A stretch of 64,000 nucleotides of DNA from Compostibacter hankyongensis (GCF_039541075.1 NZ_BAABFN010000002.1:806001-870000); one strand, 5' to 3'. Numbered from the stretch's first letter, positions 31,756 to 40,998 are shown. The notes: generated from the letters alone by a model not told the origin. A program made the numbers and translations.

Positions 31756-34521
31756 ATGTCCCGTTCCCCCGCACTTTTACTGTGGTTCTTTTGTATGGCC
31801 GCCCCCGTCATATGCCGCGCCCAACATACCCCAGCTGTGCGCTGTATTTTCCTGCAGGACACGGTGCGGATCCGCTACGGGTCAACTTTCTCCAATAAGC
31901 TGCAGCTTACCAATACTACAGACACCACGCTGACCCTGACCAGTACCGGCAGCGCCCGCGACGCGCTTATTGCCCTGCCGGATACCGTCCTGCTGCCGCC
32001 GCACGCCGTTCGCCTGTTGCCGGTCAAGTATCTCGGCAGCGCCGCTATCCTCCAGGGCGGACTACAAGCCTTTACCGTGCAGCTCCGCCTCCGGGGCGTC
32101 CCCCTGCCGCCGGTCACTGCCACCTTTTATGTACAGCCGGATGCCTCTGAAAAACTGCTGCTCAGCCCGGCAGAACCGGTGACCTATACGGATCCCGCTA
32201 CCGGCTTGTCCAAGATATCCGTAAAATGTGTCAACAGCGGTTACGCTCCCCTCTCCTTCCGCATCTCCGCCATCGCCATACCGGAAGGGCTCGAGATCAC
32301 GCCGGCCACCCAGGAGCTGCAGCTGCAACCGGGTGAGCAGCGCGTCCTCCTTTTTCGGGGACGGCTGCTGCATCGCGGAGGTTATACCACGGACTTTTCC
32401 ATACAGGTAACCGCCGCCGGCAAAGACGGGAACATTCTTGCCGGCACACAGCTGCGGGCGCTCAGCCTCAGCAGTGAGAAACGACTGGCGACGGGTGGCG
32501 ATCTTTACAGCAATCTCCTGCAGAACAGTATAGGACTGACCCGAGTGGCGATGAGCAACGGCCCCTCCTTCTATCAGCTGCAGGGCAATGGCCATGTTTC
32601 ACTCCGGGACAGCAAAAGCCTGGACTATCATCTTAACCTCGATTATTATGACCGCCTGAATGCCCTGGAAGGATACGATACCTGGGTCGCTTTTACGGGA
32701 AAGCACTGGGGCGTCAAAGCCGGCAATATCTATGACAACCTGGATTATCCCCTCTACGGCCGCGGTATAAAGGCAAGCCTGATGCCTTCCGGGAAAAGCG
32801 GCTTTGATCTTTATTACCTGGAGGACGACTATATGCTTTTTTCCCAGCTCTACAAACCGCCGGACCGGCCGGCTACCTGGGCGGCCAGCTACCGGTACAG
32901 GCCGGCTTCTCAAACGGAGGCAAGGCTATCGGTTATCCGCGGCCCCTCACCGGGAACCGGCGAGCTCGCCAGTCTCGTCAACGGACAGGCCGATATCCGG
33001 TTAAAAGGGAAACAGCACCTGCAGCTCGAGGCGGGCTACAGCCGTGAAGGCGGCAACAAAGGCACAAAAGCACGCCCCGGTTACGGGGGTGGTTTTACCT
33101 ATGCTTCGAACAGCCCGCGATGGGATATCCGGCTGAACAACTACTTCAGCTCTCCCTATTACAGCGGTCTGCGCCGGGGCGCCGTACAGCTGGACGATCA
33201 GCTGGGATACCGCCTGTCATCCGGCAGCTCATTTTTTCTCCGTTATAACCGCCTGCACAACCGGCCGGCCTATATCACCGATACGCTGAACGGGTTTTCC
33301 GCAGGAAACTACAACAACATCACTGCTTACGAAGCCGGATGGTCCCAGCGGATATCCCCGCGTCTTTCCTTAACCGCAAAACCCTACCTGCTGGAACAGG
33401 ACATGCAGCCTTCCCTGCTTTTCCCGGAAACAGACAGCCTGCCCCACCTCCGCTCGGATGCCCTCCGTATGGCCGCGGACTTGCAGTATGATCTGCAGCC
33501 TCATCATTTCAGGTTATCGGCAGACTATGGGAGCGTCAAAAGCGACAATCCCCTGCTAAAGCATTCCCGCTACTCCTCGCTGAAAGTGGAAGCGGACTAT
33601 TACTGCCGTATCTGGGGTCTTAACGCGACGGTCCAGACCGCACCTTATTACCTGGCAGAAGAGGTATATGTCCGGGACGGGAGTTACCGCGCTTATTCCT
33701 TCGGGCCCAATATCCGTTTCAGGGCGCTTAAGAACAAGCTGGATGTCAGCTTCAGCGACTACCTGAACTATAACGCTTATCTCGCGGACTGGAACAATAC
33801 GTTCAACGGCAGCGCCGGCTTCCGGCTGGGCAGGACCTGGCAGCTGAAAGGCCAGGTCTTTCATACCTTCTATAACCTGCAAGGCTACGGCAGCAACCTT
33901 CAGACGCGTATCGGCGTGGAGAAACAGTTTATGCAGGACAATGCTCCGGGATTGAAAAAGCTGGAGCTTACCTTCTTCGCGGATAAAAATGTGAACGGCC
34001 GCCAGGATCCCGGTGAAAATACGTTACCCGGCATCATCGCGGAGGTGGCCGGCGCAACGGCCATAAGCAACAAAAAAGGCAAGATCAGTTATGCTAACCT
34101 GCGTGAAGGCCTGCAGAGTGTCCGGCTGGTGAACGGAAGCGACTGGTACCTCATGAAGCCGCTGTCCGTAGCGCTTTCCCGGAACCGGAAGATAGCGGTG
34201 CCCCTGGTAAGAAGCGGACGGCTCGACGGGCATATTGTGATCCGCAGGCAGCAATACCTGGAAGATGCGGCCGTCAACCCGGAGGGCATCCGCATTACGG
34301 CCACGGACGATCTGAACCATACCTTCAGCACCCTCACGGATGCAAATGGCGCCTTCTCCCTTTTCCTGCCGCTGAATCATTATGTGATACGCCCCGAAAC
34401 GGAAGGGCTCCCCTTCTCCGGCGCCCCGGCCCGGGCATTGCAGGTCCGCAAAGACAACAATCCCGATCTGGTATTTGAGCTGACAGACAAAAGCCGCGAA
34501 GTGGAGGTGAAGCGGTTCTGA
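31756..34521 (+). CDS. usher-like outer-membrane beta-barrel protein
   Basis: 921 residues with a signal peptide (about 1-23). N-terminal two Ig-like domains (about 27-240, with TFSNKLQLTNTTDTTLTL and a PGEQRVLLFRG strand) are followed by a long barrel-type region (about 245-730) with alternating aromatic strands such as LDYHLNLDYYDRLNA and NLDYPLYGRGIKASL. Next come LTFFADKNVNGRQDPGE, an SdrD-like Ca-binding repeat pattern, and a carboxypeptidase-regulatory-like domain (ITATDDLNHTFSTLTDANGAFSLF). This architecture, plus the divergent chaperone and subunit genes, fits a secretion/assembly platform. There is no proven sequence match to FimD/PapC, so this is an inference from context. Confidence 0.65.
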   Translation: MSRSPALLLWFFCMAAPVICRAQHTPAVRCIFLQDTVRIRYGSTFSNKLQLTNTTDTTLTLTSTGSARDALIALPDTVLLPPHAVRLLPVKYLGSAAILQGGLQAFTVQLRLRGVPLPPVTATFYVQPDASEKLLLSPAEPVTYTDPATGLSKISVKCVNSGYAPLSFRISAIAIPEGLEITPATQELQLQPGEQRVLLFRGRLLHRGGYTTDFSIQVTAAGKDGNILAGTQLRALSLSSEKRLATGGDLYSNLLQNSIGLTRVAMSNGPSFYQLQGNGHVSLRDSKSLDYHLNLDYYDRLNALEGYDTWVAFTGKHWGVKAGNIYDNLDYPLYGRGIKASLMPSGKSGFDLYYLEDDYMLFSQLYKPPDRPATWAASYRYRPASQTEARLSVIRGPSPGTGELASLVNGQADIRLKGKQHLQLEAGYSREGGNKGTKARPGYGGGFTYASNSPRWDIRLNNYFSSPYYSGLRRGAVQLDDQLGYRLSSGSSFFLRYNRLHNRPAYITDTLNGFSAGNYNNITAYEAGWSQRISPRLSLTAKPYLLEQDMQPSLLFPETDSLPHLRSDALRMAADLQYDLQPHHFRLSADYGSVKSDNPLLKHSRYSSLKVEADYYCRIWGLNATVQTAPYYLAEEVYVRDGSYRAYSFGPNIRFRALKNKLDVSFSDYLNYNAYLADWNNTFNGSAGFRLGRTWQLKGQVFHTFYNLQGYGSNLQTRIGVEKQFMQDNAPGLKKLELTFFADKNVNGRQDPGENTLPGIIAEVAGATAISNKKGKISYANLREGLQSVRLVNGSDWYLMKPLSVALSRNRKIAVPLVRSGRLDGHIVIRRQQYLEDAAVNPEGIRITATDDLNHTFSTLTDANGAFSLFLPLNHYVIRPETEGLPFSGAPARALQVRKDNNPDLVFELTDKSREVEVKRF

Positions 34522-34614
34522 CAATATTTAAAAGCTTATTTTTTCCAGAACAAGCTTTTGCACGTCCTCGGCCATCTGATAATATTCCGCTCCCAGCCGT
34601 CAATTTATCCCGGC

Positions 34615-35106
34615 TCAGCTCTTCATGTTGATATACTGCAGGGGGATACCGAGGTTCCAGGTTTTGGAGGCCTGGATCACGGCCTGCAGGTCGTCGATCT
34701 TTTTGGCGCTGACCCGCACGGTATCATCCATAATGGCCGCCTGTACCTTCAGCCCGCTGTCTTTGATCAGCTTTACGATCTTTTTGGCGTCGGCCTGCTG
34801 GATGCCGTTGCGTATCTGTATTTCCTTTTTTACCAGCTTACCGCTCTGAAAGGGCTCTTTGCCGGTATCATATACTTCCGCCGCCAGCCCCTGCCGCATG
34901 GAACGGCTGATGAGCACATCAATGACCTGATCGAGCTTCATTTCGCTCTCCGCCGCCAGGTTCAGCTTAAAGGTCTTCTTGTCCAGCTCGATCTCCACAG
35001 GACTTCCCTTGAAATCAAAACGGTTGGTTATTTCTTTTCTTACGGTGTTTATAGCATTGTCCAGGGTTTGCAGGTCGGCTTTGCTGACCATATCAAAAGA
35101 AGGCAT
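34615..35106 (-). CDS. YajQ family nucleotide-binding protein
   Basis: A 163-residue YajQ-family protein, a family reported to bind cyclic di-GMP and RNA. The start at 35106 gives MPSFDMVSKADLQTLDNAINTV, the canonical N terminus; an upstream ATG at 35139 adds 11 unrelated residues. RFDFKGSPVEIELDKK, RQGLAAEVYDTGKE and DTVRVSAKKIDDLQAVI are typical. Monocistronic, with a TATTTTTG box at 35129. Confidence 0.95.
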   Translation of the reverse strand: MPSFDMVSKADLQTLDNAINTVRKEITNRFDFKGSPVEIELDKKTFKLNLAAESEMKLDQVIDVLISRSMRQGLAAEVYDTGKEPFQSGKLVKKEIQIRNGIQQADAKKIVKLIKDSGLKVQAAIMDDTVRVSAKKIDDLQAVIQASKTWNLGIPLQYINMKS

Positions 35107-35128
35107 GGCAAGAGATTTTGGTAGGATA

Positions 35129-35136
35129 CAAAAATA
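35129..35136 (-). promoter_or_regulatory. -7 box upstream of the YajQ gene
   Basis: TATTTTTG on the minus strand is an exact TAnnTTTG match 22 nt before the ATG at 35106, which also supports that start over the one at 35139. Confidence 0.55.
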
Positions 35137-35210
35137 CATAAAGGCGGTGAAAGATGAGAGGCGAAAGGCGCAGCACGGGATTTAATTATTTTTAAATGGG
35201 GGTGCCGAAC

Positions 35211-35253
35211 TTCGTTTCATCGAGACCTTTAAGATCATAGTGCACGAGATAAA
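35211..35253. repeat. dispersed ~40-bp element, copy B
   Basis: TTTCATCGAGACCT and TGCACGAGATAAA share the two conserved blocks of copy A (12800) and copy C (36109). It lies between the YajQ gene and the GIN-domain gene. Confidence 0.5.
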
Positions 35254-35297
35254 TTTCATACCAGAAACCGGAACCCGAAACCAGAAACCCCTAAACG

Positions 35298-35323
35298 CGA
35301 AAAGGGAGGTTAGACAACCCCCC
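35298..35323 (-). terminator. intrinsic terminator downstream of the GIN-domain gene
   Basis: On the minus strand GGGGGGTT - GTCT - AACCTCCC (one G-T wobble) is followed by TTTT. It closes the GIN-domain gene at 35359-36075. Confidence 0.7.
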
Positions 35324-35358
35324 GATTCATTAACCAAAATCTAAACTTGTATTAAAAA

Positions 35359-36075
35359 CTATTCCTGCCGTATACTTCCCATGCCGGACACCGACTGGTG
35401 GATCTGCGGGTTGCCCTTGTAACGCACCTCTCCCATGCCCGACACCGATACATCCAGCTTCTCCGTGGCATATACCTCCAGCTTTCCCATACCCGAAATG
35501 CTTACCGAAGTACGGGCCGTCCGCAGGTCGTCCGCCGACACCTTGCCTGTACCGGAAATATGGTACTCCGCTTCGGTCGACTTCCCTTCCAGCTCAACCT
35601 TTCCCGTACCGGAAACGTCTGTCTTCACCGCATCCGCCGTCAGATCCAGGTCCAGCTCACCCGATCCGCTTACGCCGATCTTCAGGTCTTTTACCTGCAG
35701 GGTATTGCGACTTTCGATCTCGCACACCCCACTGATATTAAGCGCTTCTATACGGGGGGTGGTCACATATACCTTCACGGTGCGGGAGGGGTCGATGTTT
35801 GTCCGGGGCTTTACGGACAGCTCCAATGTATTTCCATGTACCTCCGTCCGCAGAAAAGGCATCAGGTTGGCATCGGCCTCCAGCTTTACCGAGGTTGAAC
35901 TCCCCTGGGTAAGGTATACATGATAAATGCCGGCGCAGCTGATCTTGTTAAAGGAGCCGGCTGTCCGGTCTTCCGTGCGGATATCCCCGTTGCCGCGGAC
36001 CTTCTGCCCATCTACCGTGCAGGCCGTTGCCAGCAGCAGGCAGCAGAACGCAGCGGCGATTTTAAATGTTTTCAT
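35359..36075 (-). CDS. head-GIN (DUF2807) domain exported protein
   Basis: 238 residues; signal peptide with a lipobox-like LLATACTVDG (lipoprotein probable, Cys about residue 19). The rest is the head-GIN/DUF2807 beta-helix-like fold with repeats such as LNISGVCEIES, IGVSGSGELDLDL, TDVSGTGKVELEG, YHISGTGKVSA, VSISGMGKLEV and VSVSGMGEVRY: a Ser-Gly-x-Gly motif about every 20 residues. DUF2807 proteins are common Bacteroidota surface proteins of unknown function. Last of a cluster running from the ECF sigma gene at 38.4 kb. Confidence 0.85.
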   Translation of the reverse strand: MKTFKIAAAFCCLLLATACTVDGQKVRGNGDIRTEDRTAGSFNKISCAGIYHVYLTQGSSTSVKLEADANLMPFLRTEVHGNTLELSVKPRTNIDPSRTVKVYVTTPRIEALNISGVCEIESRNTLQVKDLKIGVSGSGELDLDLTADAVKTDVSGTGKVELEGKSTEAEYHISGTGKVSADDLRTARTSVSISGMGKLEVYATEKLDVSVSGMGEVRYKGNPQIHQSVSGMGSIRQE

Positions 36076-36108
36076 CCGTTAATTTTAGTGATCGGATGAC
36101 ACCGAAGG

Positions 36109-36147
36109 TGCATCGAGACCTATGACTGTTATTATGAACGAGATAAA
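36109..36147. repeat. dispersed ~40-bp element, copy C
   Basis: TGCATCGAGACCT ... TATGAACGAGATAAA, the third copy of the two-block motif (A at 12800, B at 35211). It sits between two minus-strand genes of the GIN cluster. Confidence 0.5.
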
Positions 36148-36205
36148 CCCCGCATATTAACATAACCCTGTGTGAGCACTATTATCATGCCCGGTTTCAT
36201 ACTGA

Positions 36206-37312
36206 TCATTTGGCGTGTTTTAAGGATACATCGGTATAGGCGCCCCTTACCCGGATGGGCGCAGCAGCCTCACCGGCATCGCCGAGGGTGGCGCGGAACG
36301 TGCGCTTCCCCTTGTCATTCACGTCTTCCACTTTCCGGAAATCCCAGGACCCGGAATGGTTTACATTGCCATGATCGAGCTCCAGGTCGAGCCGGCAGGA
36401 AAGAGACCCGGGCAATCCGAGGTCTATATTGGCATAGCGGCCGTCTACCTGAAGCTGCCTGAAGCGGTTTCCGAGGGCATCTACCTTTACCTTCCCATAC
36501 GTGATATCCAGGTCGCCCTCCAGCAGGATGCTGCCAAACTTATAATCCGTATAACGCGAGTCGCTTACCGTTTTTTCCACCTGCTCTGCCGCGAAGGCAT
36601 CGTAGCTCGAATTGTTCTGCAGATTCCCGATGTCGCCCAGATTGAATTTCCCGTATTTGGAATCTATCTTCAGCTGCCCGGCCTTATCGATCTTTATTTC
36701 GCTGTAGCTGGCGTTAACCGCTATCTGCTCCGCGCCGCCCACAGTACCCTGGCTGTAGCCGGACTCAAGCGAAAGCGCCTTCATATTTCCGAGACGGAAC
36801 TTGCCGTATTTAATCGTCAGTTGGGTACGGGCAGTCACATCTTCACACCAGACATCCCCGTAGCTGTTGGCAACCGACAGCAGGGCCAGGCTCCGGGGCA
36901 GGTAAACCTCATAATCCACGTTCACATATTGTTTGCCGTTGTGGTTCCCCACCGAGCTGAGCAGCCGGTTCCAGAGGGACCCGCCGCTCCCGGATGAAGA
37001 CGTGGCGTAGCGGGTCTGCAGGCTCACCCTATTGCCTGTTTGCTGTCCGCTTACGGACGCTCCCTCCGCCATACTCCGGGCCTGGTCCTCATCCTGTCCG
37101 AAGCCTGTGATCGTTATCGTAGCCTTGATCACCGGCTGATCCCAGACATGGAGATTGATCTTGCCGTACTTGCTATCCAGGCTCAGCTCGGCGCCCGCCT
37201 GTACATGATAGGTTTTCACAAGCGTACGTTTGAACGGAAAAGGATCTCCCGCATGGGCCAGGACGGGCAGGCACAATAAAAATAAACCCAGTTGTATAAA
37301 AGTATGCTTCAT
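36206..37312 (-). CDS. exported DUF4097/GIN-like beta-helical protein
   Basis: 368 residues, signal peptide about 1-21. The mature protein is a run of short beta turns (LSLDSKYGKINLHVW, LSVANSYGDVWCED, LKIDSKYGKFNLG, LDITYGKVKVDALG), typical of DUF4097-like right-handed beta-helix proteins. Function unknown; such genes often sit beside ECF sigma/anti-sigma pairs and GIN-domain genes, as here. It starts 11 bp after the anti-sigma-like gene ends, so the two are probably co-transcribed. Confidence 0.75.
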   Translation of the reverse strand: MKHTFIQLGLFLLCLPVLAHAGDPFPFKRTLVKTYHVQAGAELSLDSKYGKINLHVWDQPVIKATITITGFGQDEDQARSMAEGASVSGQQTGNRVSLQTRYATSSSGSGGSLWNRLLSSVGNHNGKQYVNVDYEVYLPRSLALLSVANSYGDVWCEDVTARTQLTIKYGKFRLGNMKALSLESGYSQGTVGGAEQIAVNASYSEIKIDKAGQLKIDSKYGKFNLGDIGNLQNNSSYDAFAAEQVEKTVSDSRYTDYKFGSILLEGDLDITYGKVKVDALGNRFRQLQVDGRYANIDLGLPGSLSCRLDLELDHGNVNHSGSWDFRKVEDVNDKGKRTFRATLGDAGEAAAPIRVRGAYTDVSLKHAK

Positions 37313-37323
37313 TTGTATTTGTT

Positions 37324-37830
37324 TTAGGAATGGAGCTGCTGCAGCTGCCCCGTTATCTTATCCAGCGCCTCCAGTCTGCTCTGGTAATACTCTACAAAGG
37401 CCGCCCTTATCCTCGTGTCACCCGGGTTCTCCCGCAAAGCCTGGCGCAGCTGAAGATAAGTGCTGTCGCCCGACCGGAAAGCCTGCAGATCGCGGGAGGA
37501 CAAACCTGTTTTTGCTTCCGGGTACCGCTCTATTACCTCCAGTTGGGTGTTGATGCGGCCGGAGTAATAAGACTGCACTTCCCTCAGCTCTTCCGGCAGG
37601 GGATGAACCGTTGTCTGCCGGGCAAGGCGATAGATACCCAGGCATGCCGCCAGACCCGCCAGCAGCAGCCAGCCGGCGGCTTTCATCCAGGTCTTCCGGC
37701 GGAGCCGGATACGCACAGCCCGGGGCTTTTCCTCCAGGGCAGCCTGCAGACCCTCCCATACCCGGGGAGAGGGTCCCCCCGAGTCGAAGTCTTCACGATG
37801 ATCCTGCACAAATTTCTCAAACTGGTCCAT
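37324..37830 (-). CDS. anti-sigma-like single-pass membrane protein
   Basis: 168 residues. A cytoplasmic N-terminal part (DQFEKFVQDHREDFDSGGPSPRVWEGL) is followed by a membrane helix (about 50-66, AAGWLLLAGLAACLGIY) and a periplasmic helical segment. The sequence DFDSxxPxxxVWexL is typical of small membrane proteins encoded after ECF sigma genes in Bacteroidota. It is encoded 39 bp after the sigma gene. No zinc-finger motif. The anti-sigma role is inferred from position and topology. Confidence 0.65.
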   Translation of the reverse strand: MDQFEKFVQDHREDFDSGGPSPRVWEGLQAALEEKPRAVRIRLRRKTWMKAAGWLLLAGLAACLGIYRLARQTTVHPLPEELREVQSYYSGRINTQLEVIERYPEAKTGLSSRDLQAFRSGDSTYLQLRQALRENPGDTRIRAAFVEYYQSRLEALDKITGQLQQLHS

Positions 37831-37869
37831 ACCTGCTTTTCCTGTTGTCTGCGGCAGTCCGCGCTGTGC

Positions 37870-38406
37870 TCAGCCGGCCTGTGCCGTTTCCTGCACCCAC
37901 TGCCGAACCTTGGCCTTGGCCCGAAGATACTGCGTTTTTGCAGTAGATTCGCTGATACCCAGCTCCGCTGCGATGGCCTTGTGGGAGTATCCCTCAAAGA
38001 GATACAGGCTCAGCACCACCCGGTACCCGTCCGGCAGCTTGCGGATGGCATCCTGCACGCGGGCCACGGTATAGGCATGCGCCTTTTCGTCCACAGGCTC
38101 CTCTTCGGTCAGCTCCATCTCGTCCACCGGCATGAAGAAGTGCTTTTTCTTCTTCAGCTGGTTCAGACACCGGTTTACGACAATGCTTTTGATCCAGGCG
38201 CCCAGGGTGGATTCCCCCCGGAAGGTGTGCAGGCTTTTAAAAACCTGGTAAAAAGCATCCTGCAGGGTGTCTTCCGCCAGCTGCACGTCATTCAGCATCC
38301 GCAGGCAGATGTTATACATCGCGCCGGCATAGGCCTCATAGAGCTGGCGTGCCGCCAGGGGATCATTCCCCTGCCGGTACCGCTCCAGCAATTGCCGGGT
38401 GTCCAT
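37870..38406 (-). CDS. ECF-type RNA polymerase sigma factor
   Basis: 178 residues from the ATG at 38406. Sigma region 2 (LLERYRQGNDPLAARQLYEAYAGAMYNICLRML ... EDTLQDAFYQVFKSLHTFRGESTLGAWIKSIVVN) and region 4 (IRKLPDGYRVVLSLYLFEGYSHKAIAAELGISESTAKTQYLRAKAKVR) are complete. An ECF-like promoter pair at 38434-38459 places the transcription start near 38427, so the ATGs at 38430 and 38442 are less likely. Followed by a membrane anti-sigma-like gene and two beta-helical exported proteins, it probably controls them. Confidence 0.9.
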   Translation of the reverse strand: MDTRQLLERYRQGNDPLAARQLYEAYAGAMYNICLRMLNDVQLAEDTLQDAFYQVFKSLHTFRGESTLGAWIKSIVVNRCLNQLKKKKHFFMPVDEMELTEEEPVDEKAHAYTVARVQDAIRKLPDGYRVVLSLYLFEGYSHKAIAAELGISESTAKTQYLRAKAKVRQWVQETAQAG

Positions 38407-38433
38407 CTGTCCGTTTGCCTGGTTGCACATCGT

Positions 38434-38459
38434 TAAAGACAACTAATTGGAAAAAGGTT
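38434..38459 (-). promoter_or_regulatory. ECF-like promoter of the sigma-factor cluster
   Basis: On the minus strand AACCTTTTT (38451-38459) and GTCTTTA (38434-38440) lie about 15 bp apart as counted from AACC to GTC. This pair resembles ECF -35 (AAC) and -10 elements and may mark autoregulation by the sigma factor. It also argues for the 38406 start. Confidence 0.4.
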
Positions 38460-38502
38460 GCACCAAAAAATCTGTTTTTTTCAAAAAAAATCTCAAATTG
38501 TT

Positions 38503-40998
38503 CTAATTCCCTCTCTGGATACGGTTCTGCTCTTCCTCTATCCCCGTATTCCGGTGGCGGTTGACCTTGATTTTTTCATTACCAAAGCGCCAGGTAAAGG
38601 TCAGCCCGGCCCAGCGCCGGAAATGCCGCTGCTCCAGGTAGAGGTCAATGTTCCCGATGCTCATGTCCGCTTTTGTATTCTGGGTCTGAAACACATCCTG
38701 CACATTCAGCTTCAGAGAAGCCCTGTCGTCCCATAACGACTTTTCGATCCCGAAGGAAAGCATCCAGGCCGGATATACCACCAGCGGTCCTTCGAGGACG
38801 GTGCTGCGGTACATCCCGTTCAGCTCGGCCTTCCAGCCGTGCCGAAGGGTAAAGGTTTGCTGCGTATTGCCGATAAAGGAAGGCATGCCCTTGTCGAGGG
38901 GCACATCGTTATAGATACCCTGGAAGCGCTGGTAGATAAAAAGCAGGTTGTTGTTCGTGGACCACCAGGGGGTAATGCTGATTGGGATGTTCAGGTTCAG
39001 GGTGTAGTCTTCCCGGCTGTTCAGGTTACCCATGGTGATGAAGGTCGTCCGTATGGAATCGATCTGCCGGAATACCTGCGTCATGATATGATCGGTACGT
39101 TTGTAAGCCAGCGTAGCGATATAGCGGTTTTTCAGGGTGTAGGACAGCTCGATATTATGGCTGAACTGGGGTTGCAGGTAAGGGTTGCCGGACTGATAGG
39201 TGAACTTGTCCACATAAAAGGTCATGGGGTTCAGGTCCTGATAGCTGGGCCGGTCCACGCGCCGTGCATACGAGAGGCTGACATGATTGTCTTTTCCCAG
39301 CTGGCGGCTGAGGGAGATGTTGGGAAAAAGCTGAAAATAATTGCGTTTTACCGTGGAGTCGATCGTCAGCTGCTCGGCCCGGGAGATGGTTTGTTCCCCG
39401 CGCAGCCCTGCCTGGAGACTCCAGCCTTTTTTAAAGGTCTTGCTCAGGTTCAGATAAGCCGCATTGATGTTCTCGCGGTAGACAAAGTGACTGATGTTGC
39501 CCGCGTCGGGCTGCCACTTGTCACCGCTGAGGGTCTCGAAATAGCTGTTATTGTCTGTATGGGCAAGACTGTATTTCAAACCGCCCTCCAGCTTGGCATT
39601 GCCTTTCAGGGGAAGGGTATAGTCCATCTTGGCAGAATAAATATTGACCCGGGTAGGCTGCCCTCCCCGCCGAATCTCCGGGGAGCGGAGCGTGTCCCCC
39701 TCCGGGCCGGTAAAATCCGTACGGATATACTGGGAGCCGGGCATATTAAAATAGGCATAGTCCGCATCAAAGCTCAGCTGCTGCCCGGCGCTGTCCATAT
39801 CCCAGGTATAATGCAGGTTGGCGGAAAGATTTTCCCAACGGCCGCCCGTACGGTTATCGGAAGTAGCCAGGGAATCCGTTTTTCCCGCAGCGTCCATAAA
39901 ATACACCGGGCTGTGGCTGTGGAAGCTGGAATTGCTGGCGCTGCCGTTAAGCACAAAGCCCAGAGTATGCGCCGGGGTAATAAAATAGTCCATGCCCACC
40001 TGGGCGTTGTGGTTGTCGGCCGGCTCCTCCCACTCACTCATCTGCCGCAGGATGGCCTGCAGGGACTTGCCGCCGGGGGAAAAGAACTTCCGGGTCAGCA
40101 GAAGGCTGCTCTTGTCTTTGTCATGATTAAAGTTATAATTCCCGTAAGCGCTGAAATGCTCATTCCGGTAGTTGAGGGAGCCGCCGGCATTGTACCGCGG
40201 AAAGGCCCCCAGCCCACCGCCGACGGTCAGATTACCGTTGAACCCGGTGCCGGCATTCTTTTTCATCTTGAGGTTGATCATCCCTCCGGTGCCGGCCGCA
40301 TCGTAGCGGGACGGCGGCTGGGTCATCAGCTCGATCTGCGAAAGGGCGTCGGCCGACATCCCTTTCAGCAGAGCGGTCAGCTGTTTTGAAGAGAGATGAG
40401 TGGGGCGCCCGTTGATCATCACGGTAACGCCGGACTGCCCGTTTAGGGATATATTACCGTCTTTATCCACGGTAACGCCGGGGGATTTTTCGAGCACCTC
40501 GAGCGCGGTGTTTCCCGCGCTGACGATGCTGTTTTCCACATTCACGATGGTCTGCCCGGGCTTGTGCTCGATATAAGGCCGGGCCGCCTTTACGTGTACG
40601 CCCTGCAGCACATGGGTGCCGGGACGTAGGGTCAGCAGCGGCAGGCCGACGGTCTGTTGTCCGGTATCCAGACGGACAGGAGCGCTGCAGGCCCGTTCCA
40701 TCCCGATCATGGAAGCGCAAACGAGGTACTGACCGGCAGGCACCTCGCTGAACCGGTAATGCCCGGCTTCATCGGTGACCGCTCCCTTTACTAGGGAGGA
40801 ATCGGAAGCGTTCAGCAGGGTGACCGTTACAAAGGCGGCAGCGCCCTCGGAGGTCTGTACCTTTCCCTCCAGGATACTCCCCTCTTTTTCCTGGGCGCGG
40901 AGGGAACGGACAAGGCTCAGCAGTATGAGAAACAATAATGCCGGAGCAAGAACAAGCATGCGAAAAGAAGACCGTGAATAGATAATGGCTGGTTTCAT
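38503..40998 (-). CDS. outer-membrane beta-barrel receptor with carboxypeptidase-like N-domain
   Basis: 831 residues; signal peptide about 1-35 (LVLAPALLFLILLSLVRSLRAQ). Residues 40-125 form a carboxypeptidase regulatory-like domain (EGSILEGKVQTSEGAAAFVTVTLLNASDSSLVKG), then a plug-like domain (GQTIVNVENSIVSAGNTALEVLEKSPGVTVD..., with INGRPTHLSSKQLTALLKGMSADAL) and an outer-membrane barrel to the end. It is of the outer membrane beta-barrel family without an obvious TonB box. Substrate unknown. A promoter with a palindromic operator lies 150 bp upstream. Confidence 0.85.
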   Translation of the reverse strand: MKPAIIYSRSSFRMLVLAPALLFLILLSLVRSLRAQEKEGSILEGKVQTSEGAAAFVTVTLLNASDSSLVKGAVTDEAGHYRFSEVPAGQYLVCASMIGMERACSAPVRLDTGQQTVGLPLLTLRPGTHVLQGVHVKAARPYIEHKPGQTIVNVENSIVSAGNTALEVLEKSPGVTVDKDGNISLNGQSGVTVMINGRPTHLSSKQLTALLKGMSADALSQIELMTQPPSRYDAAGTGGMINLKMKKNAGTGFNGNLTVGGGLGAFPRYNAGGSLNYRNEHFSAYGNYNFNHDKDKSSLLLTRKFFSPGGKSLQAILRQMSEWEEPADNHNAQVGMDYFITPAHTLGFVLNGSASNSSFHSHSPVYFMDAAGKTDSLATSDNRTGGRWENLSANLHYTWDMDSAGQQLSFDADYAYFNMPGSQYIRTDFTGPEGDTLRSPEIRRGGQPTRVNIYSAKMDYTLPLKGNAKLEGGLKYSLAHTDNNSYFETLSGDKWQPDAGNISHFVYRENINAAYLNLSKTFKKGWSLQAGLRGEQTISRAEQLTIDSTVKRNYFQLFPNISLSRQLGKDNHVSLSYARRVDRPSYQDLNPMTFYVDKFTYQSGNPYLQPQFSHNIELSYTLKNRYIATLAYKRTDHIMTQVFRQIDSIRTTFITMGNLNSREDYTLNLNIPISITPWWSTNNNLLFIYQRFQGIYNDVPLDKGMPSFIGNTQQTFTLRHGWKAELNGMYRSTVLEGPLVVYPAWMLSFGIEKSLWDDRASLKLNVQDVFQTQNTKADMSIGNIDLYLEQRHFRRWAGLTFTWRFGNEKIKVNRHRNTGIEEEQNRIQRGN

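Noticed and set aside
38839..40389. 516-codon plus-strand ORF opposite the outer-membrane receptor
   Set aside because: The minus frame has signal peptide, N-domain, plug and barrel; the plus frame has none.
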